From contig JAHLLD010000002.1 of NCBI GenBank assembly GCA_020444325.1, positions 124,001 to 188,000 on the forward strand: a DNA stretch of 64,000 nucleotides, read 5' to 3'. Positions 36,334 through 45,591 of this stretch are shown piece after piece (the first letter of the stretch is position 1; the number at the start of each line of letters is the position of its first letter). The DNA is from a bacterium (GTDB lineage Bacteria; Bacteroidota; Ignavibacteria; SZUA-365). The translations under genes were made by a program, and so were the position numbers. The notes below the pieces were generated by a model that did no database searches, was not told the origin of the DNA, and worked only from the letters and a program-made list of their open reading frames with translations.

Positions 36334-38124
36334 TTGAATACGGAAGCAAAGGAAATCATTCTCAAGGGACTGCCATCATCCGGCGGCATCGCCATGGGTC
36401 CCGCCTATGTGTACGAGAGGGAAGAGGTGTACGTCACCGAGCGCATCCTCTCGGAAAGCGAATTGCTGCTCGAAGGGAAACTGCTCGAAGATGCACTCGA
36501 GCGTTCCCGTCAAGAGGTACAGAAAATCATTCGTTTCGCGCGGGAAAAACTCAACGAGGAAGCGGCCAGCATTTTCGAAGCGCAGCTCGCGATGCTCGAT
36601 GACCCGGTTATGCTCTCGGCGCTGCAATCACGACTGCGTGAGGAAAAAAAGAACGCAGACTTCCTCATCTATGATGAACTGAAGAAATACAAGTCCATGC
36701 TGGGTGATGCCGACGACGAGCTGCTGCGTGATCGCGTGACAGACCTCGACGAAGTCGGCCAGCGTATCATGCGCAATCTGCAGAAGAAGCGCCTGCATTC
36801 CACCGTCGAGGGCGAGCATGTCATCATCGCCTCTCAGCTCACCCCGTCGGATACCATTCTGTTCAGCAGGAATGACGTCCTTGGCTATGCCACCGATCTG
36901 GGTGGAATCACCTCGCACGCAGCCATTCTCGCTCGCTCATTGAAAATTCCGGCCGTCACCGCTCTGCAGCAGAGCATGGAACTTATACGCACCGGCGATG
37001 AAGTGATACTTGATGGTCAGCGGGGACTCGTCATTGTCAATCCTTCCGAGGAGCATCGGGAAGAGTATCGTCTCAAACTCGAGAACATCGCGCAATTCGA
37101 AGCAGACTTGAAAGGTCTCGGAGATCTGCCCTGCGAGACGCAGGACGGACACAAGGTCGAACTTTCCGCCAATGCGGAATTCATCAATGAACTCGAATAC
37201 GTTGTCACGCAGGGGTCAAAGGGAATCGGACTCTATCGCACGGAGCATCTGTACATCGAAAAAGGTGATTTCCCTTCCGAACAGGAACAGTACGTCGAGT
37301 ACAGCGAAATTGCACATATGATGTACCCGCAGCCAGTAATCTTCCGGACATTCGATATCGGGGGAGACAAGCTGCTGGACTCTGACGTTGCCGAATCGAA
37401 CCCATTCCTCGGGTGGCGAGGTATTCGGATGATGCTCGACAAACCCGTCATCTTCCGGCAGCAGCTTCGCGCGCTGCTGCGCGCCTCGACGATGAAAAAC
37501 ATCAAGATCATGTTTCCCATGATTTCCGGTGTCACCGAAATCGAAGAAGTGCTGGAGATGCTTGAGGATGTGAAAACGGAACTGCGGGGTGAAGGCGTTG
37601 CGTTTGACGAGCATATGGAACTCGGTCTGATGATCGAGGTCCCTTCCGCCGTGTTCGTCGCCGATGAACTTGCGAAGCACGTCAGTTTCTTCAGCATCGG
37701 CACCAACGATCTCGTGCAATATCTGATGGCAGTTGACCGCAACAATGAGCTGATCGCCGATCTGTATCAGGAGTTTCATCCCGCAGTGCTGCGCGCGATT
37801 CGCACGACCGTGGAAACCGGACATGCCAACGGACTCTGGGTGGGAATGTGCGGAGAAATGGCCGGGAATCCCCTGGCGACACCGCTGCTGCTGGGACTCG
37901 GACTCGATGAGTTTTCCATGGTGCCGTCAGTGATCCCCGAAGTGAAGACCATCATTCGCTCAACCAGCTACAAGGAAGCACGCAAGGTCGCGGCGGAGGC
38001 TCTGCGGAAAAGCAGCGCACGCGATGTACGCAGCTACCTGAGTGCCTACATGCATCAGCGTTTCCCGGAACTCTTCGCCACCATGGTCAACGGTCTCGGC
38101 AGGCATGAGGAGCATGGCGCATGA
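36334..38124 (+). CDS. ptsI: Phosphoenolpyruvate-protein phosphotransferase (enzyme I)
   Basis: Transfers phosphate from PEP to HPr. 596 residues, full length. The N-terminal HPr-binding and swivelling domain carries the active His195 in GGITSHAAILAR; the C-terminal PEP-binding barrel has GIGLYRTEHLY, FRTFDIGGDK, MFPMISG, FSIGTNDLVQY and the conserved cysteine in GMCGEMAG. The start is a TTG preceded by GGGAAG, 22 bases after ptsH. All expected motifs are in place. Confidence 0.97.
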   Translation: MNTEAKEIILKGLPSSGGIAMGPAYVYEREEVYVTERILSESELLLEGKLLEDALERSRQEVQKIIRFAREKLNEEAASIFEAQLAMLDDPVMLSALQSRLREEKKNADFLIYDELKKYKSMLGDADDELLRDRVTDLDEVGQRIMRNLQKKRLHSTVEGEHVIIASQLTPSDTILFSRNDVLGYATDLGGITSHAAILARSLKIPAVTALQQSMELIRTGDEVILDGQRGLVIVNPSEEHREEYRLKLENIAQFEADLKGLGDLPCETQDGHKVELSANAEFINELEYVVTQGSKGIGLYRTEHLYIEKGDFPSEQEQYVEYSEIAHMMYPQPVIFRTFDIGGDKLLDSDVAESNPFLGWRGIRMMLDKPVIFRQQLRALLRASTMKNIKIMFPMISGVTEIEEVLEMLEDVKTELRGEGVAFDEHMELGLMIEVPSAVFVADELAKHVSFFSIGTNDLVQYLMAVDRNNELIADLYQEFHPAVLRAIRTTVETGHANGLWVGMCGEMAGNPLATPLLLGLGLDEFSMVPSVIPEVKTIIRSTSYKEARKVAAEALRKSSARDVRSYLSAYMHQRFPELFATMVNGLGRHEEHGA

Positions 38125-38190
38125 CAGTTGCGGGTTTGAATACTGCAGAAGCTGTTGTCGCGCTGAGGAATATTGTGAGGAACGGAACGT

Positions 38191-39540
38191 ATGGAGAACG
38201 TTATGAGTGAACTGATTCGCATTGATGATACAAATTGCAGGGACAGCCTGAGCGCCGCGCAGTGGGACGCCTCACGGGAACGGATCACGTCAGCCGCCGA
38301 TACGCTGCATGGGAAAAATGGGGCGGGCAGTGATTTCCTGGGATGGATGACCTTGCCCGGGGAAGCGCGTGAACAGCTTCAGCGGCTCGAGAATACGGCC
38401 GCAGCAATGCGTGCGCAGTCTGATGTCATCGTTGTCATCGGCATCGGCGGTTCCTATCTCGGCGCGCGGGCAGTGATCGAATCGCTTCGCCAGCCATTCG
38501 GGAACGAAGGACCGGAGATCGTCTACGCCGGGAATCACATCGATGGCGCATATCTGCAAAGCCTGCTCCGCTACCTCGAAAATCGCAGCGTCAGTATCAA
38601 TGTGATTTCAAAATCGGGTACAACGACCGAACCTGCACTGGCTTTTCGCGTGCTTCGTCAGATGATGGAGGAGCGCTATGGACATGAGGAAGCCGCACGA
38701 CGTATAGTCGCAACAACGGATGCCTCACGCGGAGCACTGCGGAAGGTTGCGGATGAACAGGGCTACCAGTCCTTCATCATCCCGGATGATGTTGGAGGAC
38801 GTTTCTCGGTTTTTACGCCGGTGGGGTTGCTTCCCATCGCCGCTGCCGGTATGGATATCCGCGCACTTCTCGACGGTGCCGCGACCATGCAGGAAACCGC
38901 AGCTACCATGCGCGGGGAGGAGCACCCGGCCTTTCACTATGCGTTGCTTCGCGATGCCATGTATCGCAGCGACCATTACGTTGAAGTGCTCGCGTCATTC
39001 CACCCCGCCTTGCAATATGTCACCGAATGGTGGAAGCAGCTCTTTGGAGAGAGTGAAGGCAAGGACGGGAAGGGGATATTCCCCGCGGCAGTGACGAATA
39101 CAACAGATCTGCATTCCATGGGACAGTACATCCAGGATGGACGGCGCATGCTGTTCGAGACCTTCCTGTTCAGCACGGAAGAGCATGATGGGTTACGTGT
39201 GCCTGAGGATGCGGACAACACCGACGGACTCAACTACCTGGCGGGAAGCAGCTTCGCGGAAGTCAACCGCAACGCCATGCAGGGGACGGCGCTCGCGCAT
39301 CGTTCCGGTGGCGTTCCCAATGCAAGCATCCTGATGGATGGTATTACATCCAGAAGCATTGGCGCCCTGCTGTATTTCTTTGAATACACGGTCGCGCTCA
39401 GCGGCTATGCGCTCGATGTCAATCCCTTTGACCAGCCGGGCGTGGAAGAGTACAAGCGCAACATGTTCGCGCTGCTCAACAAACCCGGCTTTGAAGAACT
39501 GCGCACGCAGTTGCTGAGCAAACTCAAAAGCACGAACTGA
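38191..39540 (+). CDS. pgi: Glucose-6-phosphate isomerase
   Basis: Interconverts glucose-6-phosphate and fructose-6-phosphate. Classical SIS-type Pgi of the short bacterial form (449 residues). Motifs: VVIGIGGSYLGARAV, VISKSGTTTEPALAFR, DDVGGRFSVFTPVGLLP and the C-terminal QPGVEEYKRNMFALL. Two ATGs four codons apart (38191, 38203) both have purine-rich sequences upstream; 38203 has a clearer GGAG. A second, unrelated-subfamily PGI follows immediately, so this sugar phosphate step is doubly encoded. Confidence 0.95.
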   Translation: MENVMSELIRIDDTNCRDSLSAAQWDASRERITSAADTLHGKNGAGSDFLGWMTLPGEAREQLQRLENTAAAMRAQSDVIVVIGIGGSYLGARAVIESLRQPFGNEGPEIVYAGNHIDGAYLQSLLRYLENRSVSINVISKSGTTTEPALAFRVLRQMMEERYGHEEAARRIVATTDASRGALRKVADEQGYQSFIIPDDVGGRFSVFTPVGLLPIAAAGMDIRALLDGAATMQETAATMRGEEHPAFHYALLRDAMYRSDHYVEVLASFHPALQYVTEWWKQLFGESEGKDGKGIFPAAVTNTTDLHSMGQYIQDGRRMLFETFLFSTEEHDGLRVPEDADNTDGLNYLAGSSFAEVNRNAMQGTALAHRSGGVPNASILMDGITSRSIGALLYFFEYTVALSGYALDVNPFDQPGVEEYKRNMFALLNKPGFEELRTQLLSKLKSTN

Positions 39541-39605
39541 GTGTTTTGTTTCGCTACGGGACGCATTTTCGATCTCGCAAACACAACCATGAATAACAGA
39601 ACAGC

Positions 39606-40670
39606 ATGACCACTACCGATTTTTCCCAGCGTATCCGCGAACTCGATTCCCATGACATGTACAGCGTGCTCTGCGACCTCCCGCAGCAGGCGAAGACGGG
39701 AATCGATATTGGTAATTCCGTAAATCTCAGCAGTATTCGCACAGAGAGGATTCGCAATCTGATCGTCTGCGGCATGGGCGGTTCCGCAATCGGAGGTGAT
39801 GTACTGCGCGTCTATGCGGAGCATGAAGCGCGCATTCCAATCACCGTCAACCGTGGATATCTGCTTCCAGCTTTCGTGAATGAAGAGACGCTTGTGGTCG
39901 TCGTCAGCTATTCGGGTGGAACAGAGGAATCGTTGTCCGCTTACGCTGAAGCGGTCAATCGCGGCGCACAGATCGTCGTCGTGACCTCGGGCGGGAAACT
40001 GCTCGATGAGGCAGAAGCGGCAGGCATTCCTTCGGCGGTCATTCCTGGCGGACTCGCTCCCCGCGCCGCGCTGGGCTACCTGTTCTTCCCGCTGCTGATG
40101 ATCGCCGCCCGGCTGGATATTCTCGACCTGCAGCAGTCCGTTCTTGCTGAAACGCAGCAGGTGCTGGAGAATGCGACGAAGCAGTACGCTGATTTTCTCA
40201 GTGATCGCAATCCCGCCATCCTGGTTGCAGGAAAACTGCAGGGCAAACTGCCTGTGCTGTATGCGGCGCAGGTCGGACTCGAGGCGGTGCTGACGCGCTG
40301 GCGCTGCCAGATCGAGGAAAACGCAAAAATGCTCTCGTACACCAACGTGTTTCCTGAGATGAACCACAACGAAATCGTGGGTTGGGAACAGAATCCCGAA
40401 CTGTTAAAGCGCATTGGCGTTGTTGTTCTGCATGACAGGGACGATCTGCCGCAGATTCGCAAGCGCATCGCTGTGACGATGGAACTTCTGCGTCCCTACG
40501 CGGCAGAGGTGGTGGAGATTTATGCCAAGGAAGAGGCACGGCTCGCCCGCGTTTTGGGATTGATTTGCCTTGGAGACTGGGTTAGTTTTTATCTCGCCAT
40601 TCAAAACGGTGTGGATCCTTATCCGATTGAAAAGATCAATCGTCTCAAGGAAGAACTGGGAAAGCTGTAG
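39606..40670 (+). CDS. Bifunctional phosphoglucose/phosphomannose isomerase
   Basis: 354-residue SIS protein of the PGI/PMI family found in archaea and some bacteria. The first SIS domain contains LIVCGMGGSAIGGDVLR and VVVSYSGGTEESLSAY; the second half has TNVFPEMNHNEIVGWEQ, the family's catalytic Glu/His region, and the ending DPYPIEKINRLKEEL. It should act on both glucose-6- and mannose-6-phosphate, and the mannose activity would supply GDP-mannose for glycans, which may explain keeping it beside pgi. It is unlike pgi in sequence, so this is not a tandem duplication. Confidence 0.92.
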   Translation: MTTTDFSQRIRELDSHDMYSVLCDLPQQAKTGIDIGNSVNLSSIRTERIRNLIVCGMGGSAIGGDVLRVYAEHEARIPITVNRGYLLPAFVNEETLVVVVSYSGGTEESLSAYAEAVNRGAQIVVVTSGGKLLDEAEAAGIPSAVIPGGLAPRAALGYLFFPLLMIAARLDILDLQQSVLAETQQVLENATKQYADFLSDRNPAILVAGKLQGKLPVLYAAQVGLEAVLTRWRCQIEENAKMLSYTNVFPEMNHNEIVGWEQNPELLKRIGVVVLHDRDDLPQIRKRIAVTMELLRPYAAEVVEIYAKEEARLARVLGLICLGDWVSFYLAIQNGVDPYPIEKINRLKEELGKL

Positions 40671-40697
40671 GCTTCCCCTCAGACTCTTCCGGAACGC

Positions 40698-43577
40698 ATG
40701 GCGCAATGTATGAAAGACGCTACGATGCACATATCGCCTCCGCCGTCGTTTCCGGGATTCCGGTACCGCACGCTGCGCTTCGTCATGCTCTGCCTGCTAC
40801 TTGGGGCAATCGCAGTCCCTCAGGTGCAGGCACAATTCCTCCCGTTCGGACGCAACAAAATCACGCATAAGGATTTTGACTGGCAGATCCTGAAGACCGA
40901 GCATTTCGACATCTACTACTATCCCGAGATGACGGAACTCGCCGGCAAGGGCGCCTACTTCGCGGAGAGCAGCTACCGCAAGCTCGAGCGTGTGTTCAAC
41001 TTCACGATGCGCCATCGCATCCCCCTCATTTTTTACAGCTCTCCGCTGCACTTCCAGCAGACGAATGTGACGCCCGGCTTCATCCCGGACGGCGTCGGCG
41101 GTTTTTTTGAGTTCATGAAGGGACGCGTCGTTATTCCCAGTCAGGGTTCGATGGAGCAGTTTCGCCATGTCATCAACCATGAACTCGTGCATGTGTTCAT
41201 GCACAACAAGCTGGCGCATACGATGACAAAACATGGCCAGCGTCCGGACCGCTACCTGCCCCTGTGGTTCGTTGAAGGACTGGCGGAATACTATTCTACG
41301 GATTGGGACAGCCAGGCGGAGATGGTGTTGCGTGACGCTGTGCTCAGCGGTTACTTCGCACCGCTTTCGAACATCTGGGCCATCAATGGAAGCTTCCTGA
41401 TGTACAAGGAAGGGCAGGACGCCCTGGGCTTTATCGCCCGAACATACGGGGAAGAGAAAATCGTGGCCATGATAGACAATTTCTGGGTGTCGGAAGAATT
41501 CAGTGAGGTGTTCCGTTACACGCTTGGACTCTCATATGAGCAGTTCGATCGTGCGTGGGTACGGGATCTGCAGCTGCGGTACTATCCGCTCGTAGAGACG
41601 CATGACAGGCCCTCGGATGTTGCGCAGAGCATTGTGCCATCCGGATTCAACTCCAAACCGGTGTACTATCAGAAGGGTGATTCTTCCTACGTCATTTTCA
41701 TGGCGAACAATACCGGGTACAGTGGGGTGTATAAGAAGTCCCTCACCGGGGGCGAAACCATTGAACTCATCCAGGGAGAAAAAACGGATCGCTTCGAAGC
41801 TTTCCATCTGCTCGGGGGACGCATGGATATCAGCAGGGATGGGGTGCTTGCCTTTGTTACCAAGAGTGGCGCAAGCGACGTGATGCATCTGTACGATGTC
41901 GATGCTGAGAGGCTGCTCGGCACGCTGCGATTCGACGACCTCGTCATGATCAATTCTCCTTCATGGTCTCCGGATGGAAAGCGGGTGTTGTTTGCGGGAC
42001 TCAGTACAGCGGGGCAGTATGACCTGTATGTGGCCGATCCCGCCCGGGGCAGTCTTGATCGACTTACGGACGATTTTTATGATGACCGTGATCCGGCGTG
42101 GTCTCCTGATGGTGATCGCGTGGTGTTCACATCCGACCGGGGTCCCGAAGGACGCCGTGGTGCGAGAGATCTTTACCTGCTCGACATGGATGGCGGAGGC
42201 ATTCAATACCTGACACAGGACAGCATTTCGTACGCGTCGCCTTCCTGGTCCGCCGACGGCACCCTCATTGCCTGTACATCCGACAGGGATGGAACGCAGA
42301 ATGTCCATGTCCTCAACGTGTCGGATGCACGAAGTGTGCTTCCACCCGTCAGGCAGATCACGAAGTTCACCACAGCGGCGTTTGATCCGGTGTGGACGAA
42401 GAAGGGTGGACTGCTGTTCTCCGCATACGATGGCTTCAGCTTCAAAATCCTCGAAATGCCAGATATCGCTTCCCGTATTGATTCATTTTCGCTGGCATAT
42501 CCTGAGCGCATGCCCGCGGAGGTTGCGCCATGGACGACGCCGTCGGTCTCGGGTGAAACGGTGTCTTCACGTCTCGCGTACAGGAAAGAGTACGAAGTCG
42601 ATGTCGCACAGAGTGCCATTTCCACCGATCCGGTGTTCGGAACGCTGGGCGGCGCTGTGCTCAGCATGAGTGATGTACTCGGAGACGATCGCTATTTCTT
42701 TACCGTGTACAACACGGCGCAGACATCCGGTGAATTCCTGTCGAGTTTCAATTTTGCCGTCTCGCGAATGTCGCTCGGGCGAAAGACCCCGTACAGTTAC
42801 GGTGTGTTTCATTACGCGGGTCGGCGTTACGACCTTCTCGATCCTGACCTGTACTTTTACGAACGCGCGTACGGAGGATACTTCGCCGCTGCCTACCCGA
42901 TCTCGAAATTCCGGCGCATTGAGGGCTCTGTCAGTTTCAGCAACTCCGACAAGGAAGCCATTGCCGAGATCCGGCAAAGGAAGGCCCTGCTGCTCACCAA
43001 CTCCGTCAGCTATGTCAGGGACAACGCGCTGTATTATTGGACAGGTCCGATCGACGGCAGCCGCTTCAACGTGACGCTTTCGTATACTACCGATCTGCGA
43101 TATTCCAACGTCAACTACTATTCCGTCATGCTCGATTATCGGCGGTATCTTCGGCTTGCACTGCGCTCCGCTTACGCCATGCGCTACGAGTTCCTGTACA
43201 ATCACGGGAAGGAAGCGCGGAGGTATTTCCTGGGCGGCAGCTGGGATTTGCGCGGATGGCCGCGATGGTCGATTCGCGGTACCAAGCGCTGGCTGACAAG
43301 TCACGAACTGCGCTTCCCCGTGCTCGATCGTGTCGGATTCGATTTCCCCTTCGGCAGCATCAACCTGGGTATTCTCCGCGGCGCACTGTTTTTCGATGCC
43401 GGAAATTCATGGGACAGCGAGTACGGGCAGACACTCGGTGCTGTCGGCGCTGGATTGCGTTTCAGCCTGTTCGGGGTGTTTGTGCTGCGCTATGATTTCG
43501 GGAAACGCATTGAAGACAACTTCACGCACATCCAGAGCGATGTGTTCCACCAGTTCTTTTTCGGTTGGGATTTCTGA
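40698..43577 (+). CDS. Fusion of HExxH metallopeptidase, TolB-type propeller and Omp85-like outer-membrane barrel
   Basis: A 959-residue envelope protein with three recognisable parts. After a signal peptide (ends near QVQAQ, residue 46), residues 60-300 resemble the peptidase MA family: zinc motif HELVH (161-165) and WFVEGLAEYY (Glu193 or Glu197 as third ligand). Residues ~320-600 form a TolB/PD40 propeller with repeats such as SPSWSPDGKRVLF, DPAWSPDGDRVVFTSDR and SPSWSADGTLIACTSDR. The last ~320 residues read as an Omp85 surface-antigen barrel: GGSWDLRGW (compare the RGF/RGY lid-loop motif), LRGALFFDAGNSWD and terminal FHQFFFGWDF. POTRA domains are not evident. The downstream BamB-like gene overlaps its stop. 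Role unknown; membrane protein assembly, secretion or surface proteolysis are candidates. Alternative starts at 40710 and 40725. Confidence 0.82.
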   Translation: MAQCMKDATMHISPPPSFPGFRYRTLRFVMLCLLLGAIAVPQVQAQFLPFGRNKITHKDFDWQILKTEHFDIYYYPEMTELAGKGAYFAESSYRKLERVFNFTMRHRIPLIFYSSPLHFQQTNVTPGFIPDGVGGFFEFMKGRVVIPSQGSMEQFRHVINHELVHVFMHNKLAHTMTKHGQRPDRYLPLWFVEGLAEYYSTDWDSQAEMVLRDAVLSGYFAPLSNIWAINGSFLMYKEGQDALGFIARTYGEEKIVAMIDNFWVSEEFSEVFRYTLGLSYEQFDRAWVRDLQLRYYPLVETHDRPSDVAQSIVPSGFNSKPVYYQKGDSSYVIFMANNTGYSGVYKKSLTGGETIELIQGEKTDRFEAFHLLGGRMDISRDGVLAFVTKSGASDVMHLYDVDAERLLGTLRFDDLVMINSPSWSPDGKRVLFAGLSTAGQYDLYVADPARGSLDRLTDDFYDDRDPAWSPDGDRVVFTSDRGPEGRRGARDLYLLDMDGGGIQYLTQDSISYASPSWSADGTLIACTSDRDGTQNVHVLNVSDARSVLPPVRQITKFTTAAFDPVWTKKGGLLFSAYDGFSFKILEMPDIASRIDSFSLAYPERMPAEVAPWTTPSVSGETVSSRLAYRKEYEVDVAQSAISTDPVFGTLGGAVLSMSDVLGDDRYFFTVYNTAQTSGEFLSSFNFAVSRMSLGRKTPYSYGVFHYAGRRYDLLDPDLYFYERAYGGYFAAAYPISKFRRIEGSVSFSNSDKEAIAEIRQRKALLLTNSVSYVRDNALYYWTGPIDGSRFNVTLSYTTDLRYSNVNYYSVMLDYRRYLRLALRSAYAMRYEFLYNHGKEARRYFLGGSWDLRGWPRWSIRGTKRWLTSHELRFPVLDRVGFDFPFGSINLGILRGALFFDAGNSWDSEYGQTLGAVGAGLRFSLFGVFVLRYDFGKRIEDNFTHIQSDVFHQFFFGWDF

Positions 43578-44791
43578 TGCAGCACAGAGATGATACGACC
43601 GGGGTCCGTCTTGAACAGCACATCGTGCTGCGCCTCCTCGTGTTCTCCGCCGCTGCGCTGCTTCTATCCGGTTGCGGCGCATCCTCCTGGCTCGATGCGC
43701 CATTGCAGGGCGGTGTGGCAGACTGGATGCAGGAGGGAGGGAACGCACAGCGTACGCATACATACGCCTCGGCGCCGGGTGCCGGTGTCGCTGCGTGGGA
43801 ATTTTCCATGGACGCAGCTGCGGGACGTGCGGAAATGCTGCTTCGCGGCGAGACGGTGCTTTTTCCGTCTATTACCATGATTCTGGAAACCGCTCGGCTC
43901 AGCGACGGAGAACAGAACGGCGCATTTCCCGTGGAGGGCATTATCGCGGCGACGCCTGCCATTCTGAACGACAAGCTTTACATCGCGACCGATGGTGGGA
44001 ACGCACATCTCTACTGCTACTCCCTTGAGAATGCAGCGCTGCAATGGAAGCGGCGCACCGGTGCTGTGCAGGCCGGATTGTGCGCGTTTGACGATGCGGT
44101 ATTCGCCGCAACCGTCGGTGGACTCGTCTACCGTTTCTCGGAGGAAGACTCGCTTCCACAGTGGACGCGTGAATTGAAGTCCCCTGTCTATGGTGCGCCG
44201 GCAGCCGCAGACAGCATCCTGGTCGTCGGTACCGCCGCTGGTGATGTGTACGGACTTTCCGTGAACACAGGTGAAACAATGTGGCGCGAGCCGACCTTCG
44301 CCGCAGTGCAGGCCGGTCCGGTAATACAGGGCCCACGGGTTTTCGCCGCGAATCATGAGGGGCGCGTGGTCGCTATTGATCTTCACAGTGGACAGAAACT
44401 CTGGGAACTGGAAACGGGCGTACCGGTATACTATCCAGCGGCCGTGACCTCCGCACGCCTTGTTCTTGCGCTCTCAGACGGAACCCTGCTCGTCGTTGAT
44501 CCACAGAGTGGCACCATCCTGCAGAGCACGGAGATCGGCGAATTGCCCGGTGCGGCGCCCCTGCTGCTGGGCAACACCGTGTACCAGCTTCTCAGAAAAG
44601 GAATACTGCTGCGCATCGACCTCGAAAGCGGGGCGATTGCCGTCTGTGAGACGCTCCCCCTGCGCAGTGAAACCGCCCCGCTGCTCACACCGCGCGGCAT
44701 CGTGCTTGCAGATGAGGATGGAGAAGCCGTCATGAGCGGATGCGATAAAGCTATCGAGGACGTCGGAGCGAAGGCGACAGGTAATCGATGA
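43577..44791 (+). CDS. BamB-like PQQ-propeller lipoprotein
   Basis: A 404-residue lipoprotein: lipobox LLLSGC near residue 32, then a beta-propeller of PQQ-type repeats (GDVYGLSVNTGETMWREP, GRVVAIDLHSGQKLWELETG, GTLLVVDPQSGTILQS). This is the architecture of BamB, the propeller lipoprotein of the outer-membrane protein assembly machine, though many other lipoproteins share it. The ATG overlaps the stop of the Omp85-like gene by one base (TGATG), so the two are translationally coupled, and the next gene overlaps by four bases. Pairing with an Omp85-like protein makes a BamB-type role attractive; that is inference. Confidence 0.8.
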   Translation: MQHRDDTTGVRLEQHIVLRLLVFSAAALLLSGCGASSWLDAPLQGGVADWMQEGGNAQRTHTYASAPGAGVAAWEFSMDAAAGRAEMLLRGETVLFPSITMILETARLSDGEQNGAFPVEGIIAATPAILNDKLYIATDGGNAHLYCYSLENAALQWKRRTGAVQAGLCAFDDAVFAATVGGLVYRFSEEDSLPQWTRELKSPVYGAPAAADSILVVGTAAGDVYGLSVNTGETMWREPTFAAVQAGPVIQGPRVFAANHEGRVVAIDLHSGQKLWELETGVPVYYPAAVTSARLVLALSDGTLLVVDPQSGTILQSTEIGELPGAAPLLLGNTVYQLLRKGILLRIDLESGAIAVCETLPLRSETAPLLTPRGIVLADEDGEAVMSGCDKAIEDVGAKATGNR

Positions 44792-45546
44792 AATATCTCA
44801 TTCCCATATTGCTCACCCTTTGCATTCCCATGCTGACGCATGGACAGGATATCGATCCACCACAGAGCGGATACATCTCGCTGCAGTCGGAACCCTGCGG
44901 CGCGGATGTTTTTTTGGGCGATTCTTTGCTCGGGCACACACCGCTTCGCATCGACCGCAGATATGGGGATTCCGTGCGGGTGTATTTCCCCTCGCGCAGT
45001 GCCTGGAATGCACAGGTGCAGCGCCTTCCGAACGCGCCGCTTCATGCAGGTGAAGGCGTGGTTCTGCTGCGATTCAAGAATACGTTTCAGCTGCGCAGCC
45101 TGCCGCATGGCGCTGCGGTATACCGCGGAGATTCGCTGCTCGGCAGAACACCGCTGGATGTGGACAGGCAGGCAGGTACCCTGCGTCTCGAAGCTGTCGG
45201 CTATCTGGGCGTTGATTTTGATCCCAGGAGCACAACACGTGCAAGCGCCCTGGTCATGTTGCAGCCCCTGCAGGAGAAAGCGATGCATGGTGAGGTGCAG
45301 AGGAACGGAAGCGGATTCCATCTTCCCGCTGCAGACATTCTCGTTCCTGCCGGAGTAGGTCTGCTTGCTGGTGTTGCCGCGGTGATGCTTAAACAGGAAG
45401 CCGATGCGAAATACGATTCCTACCTCTCGACAGGAGACGAGGAACTACTATCTCAAACGAAAAAGTACGATATTTACGCTGGCATCTCCCTGGCGCTCCT
45501 GCAGCTGGGACTGGGATATTTCATCTATCGTCTTTTTGATGAATGA
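44788..45546 (+). CDS. PEGA-domain membrane protein
   Basis: 252 residues: signal peptide (ends near LTHGQ), two PEGA-like repeats (about 28-62 and 92-140, sharing GDSLLGHTPLRIDR and GDSLLGRTPLDVDR), then two hydrophobic segments near the C-terminus (about 185-205 and 230-250) with the sequence AKYDSYLSTGDEELLSQTKKYDIYAGISLALLQLG split between them, reminiscent of DUF5683-type membrane proteins. PEGA domains are found on surface-layer and envelope proteins. The ATG overlaps the previous stop (ATGA). Third member of a tightly coupled envelope operon; precise role unknown. Confidence 0.75.
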   Translation: MKYLIPILLTLCIPMLTHGQDIDPPQSGYISLQSEPCGADVFLGDSLLGHTPLRIDRRYGDSVRVYFPSRSAWNAQVQRLPNAPLHAGEGVVLLRFKNTFQLRSLPHGAAVYRGDSLLGRTPLDVDRQAGTLRLEAVGYLGVDFDPRSTTRASALVMLQPLQEKAMHGEVQRNGSGFHLPAADILVPAGVGLLAGVAAVMLKQEADAKYDSYLSTGDEELLSQTKKYDIYAGISLALLQLGLGYFIYRLFDE

Positions 45547-45591
45547 AATTCTGTCCTTGATCCGCGATCCCTTTCACCTGTTCCCTGAGTC

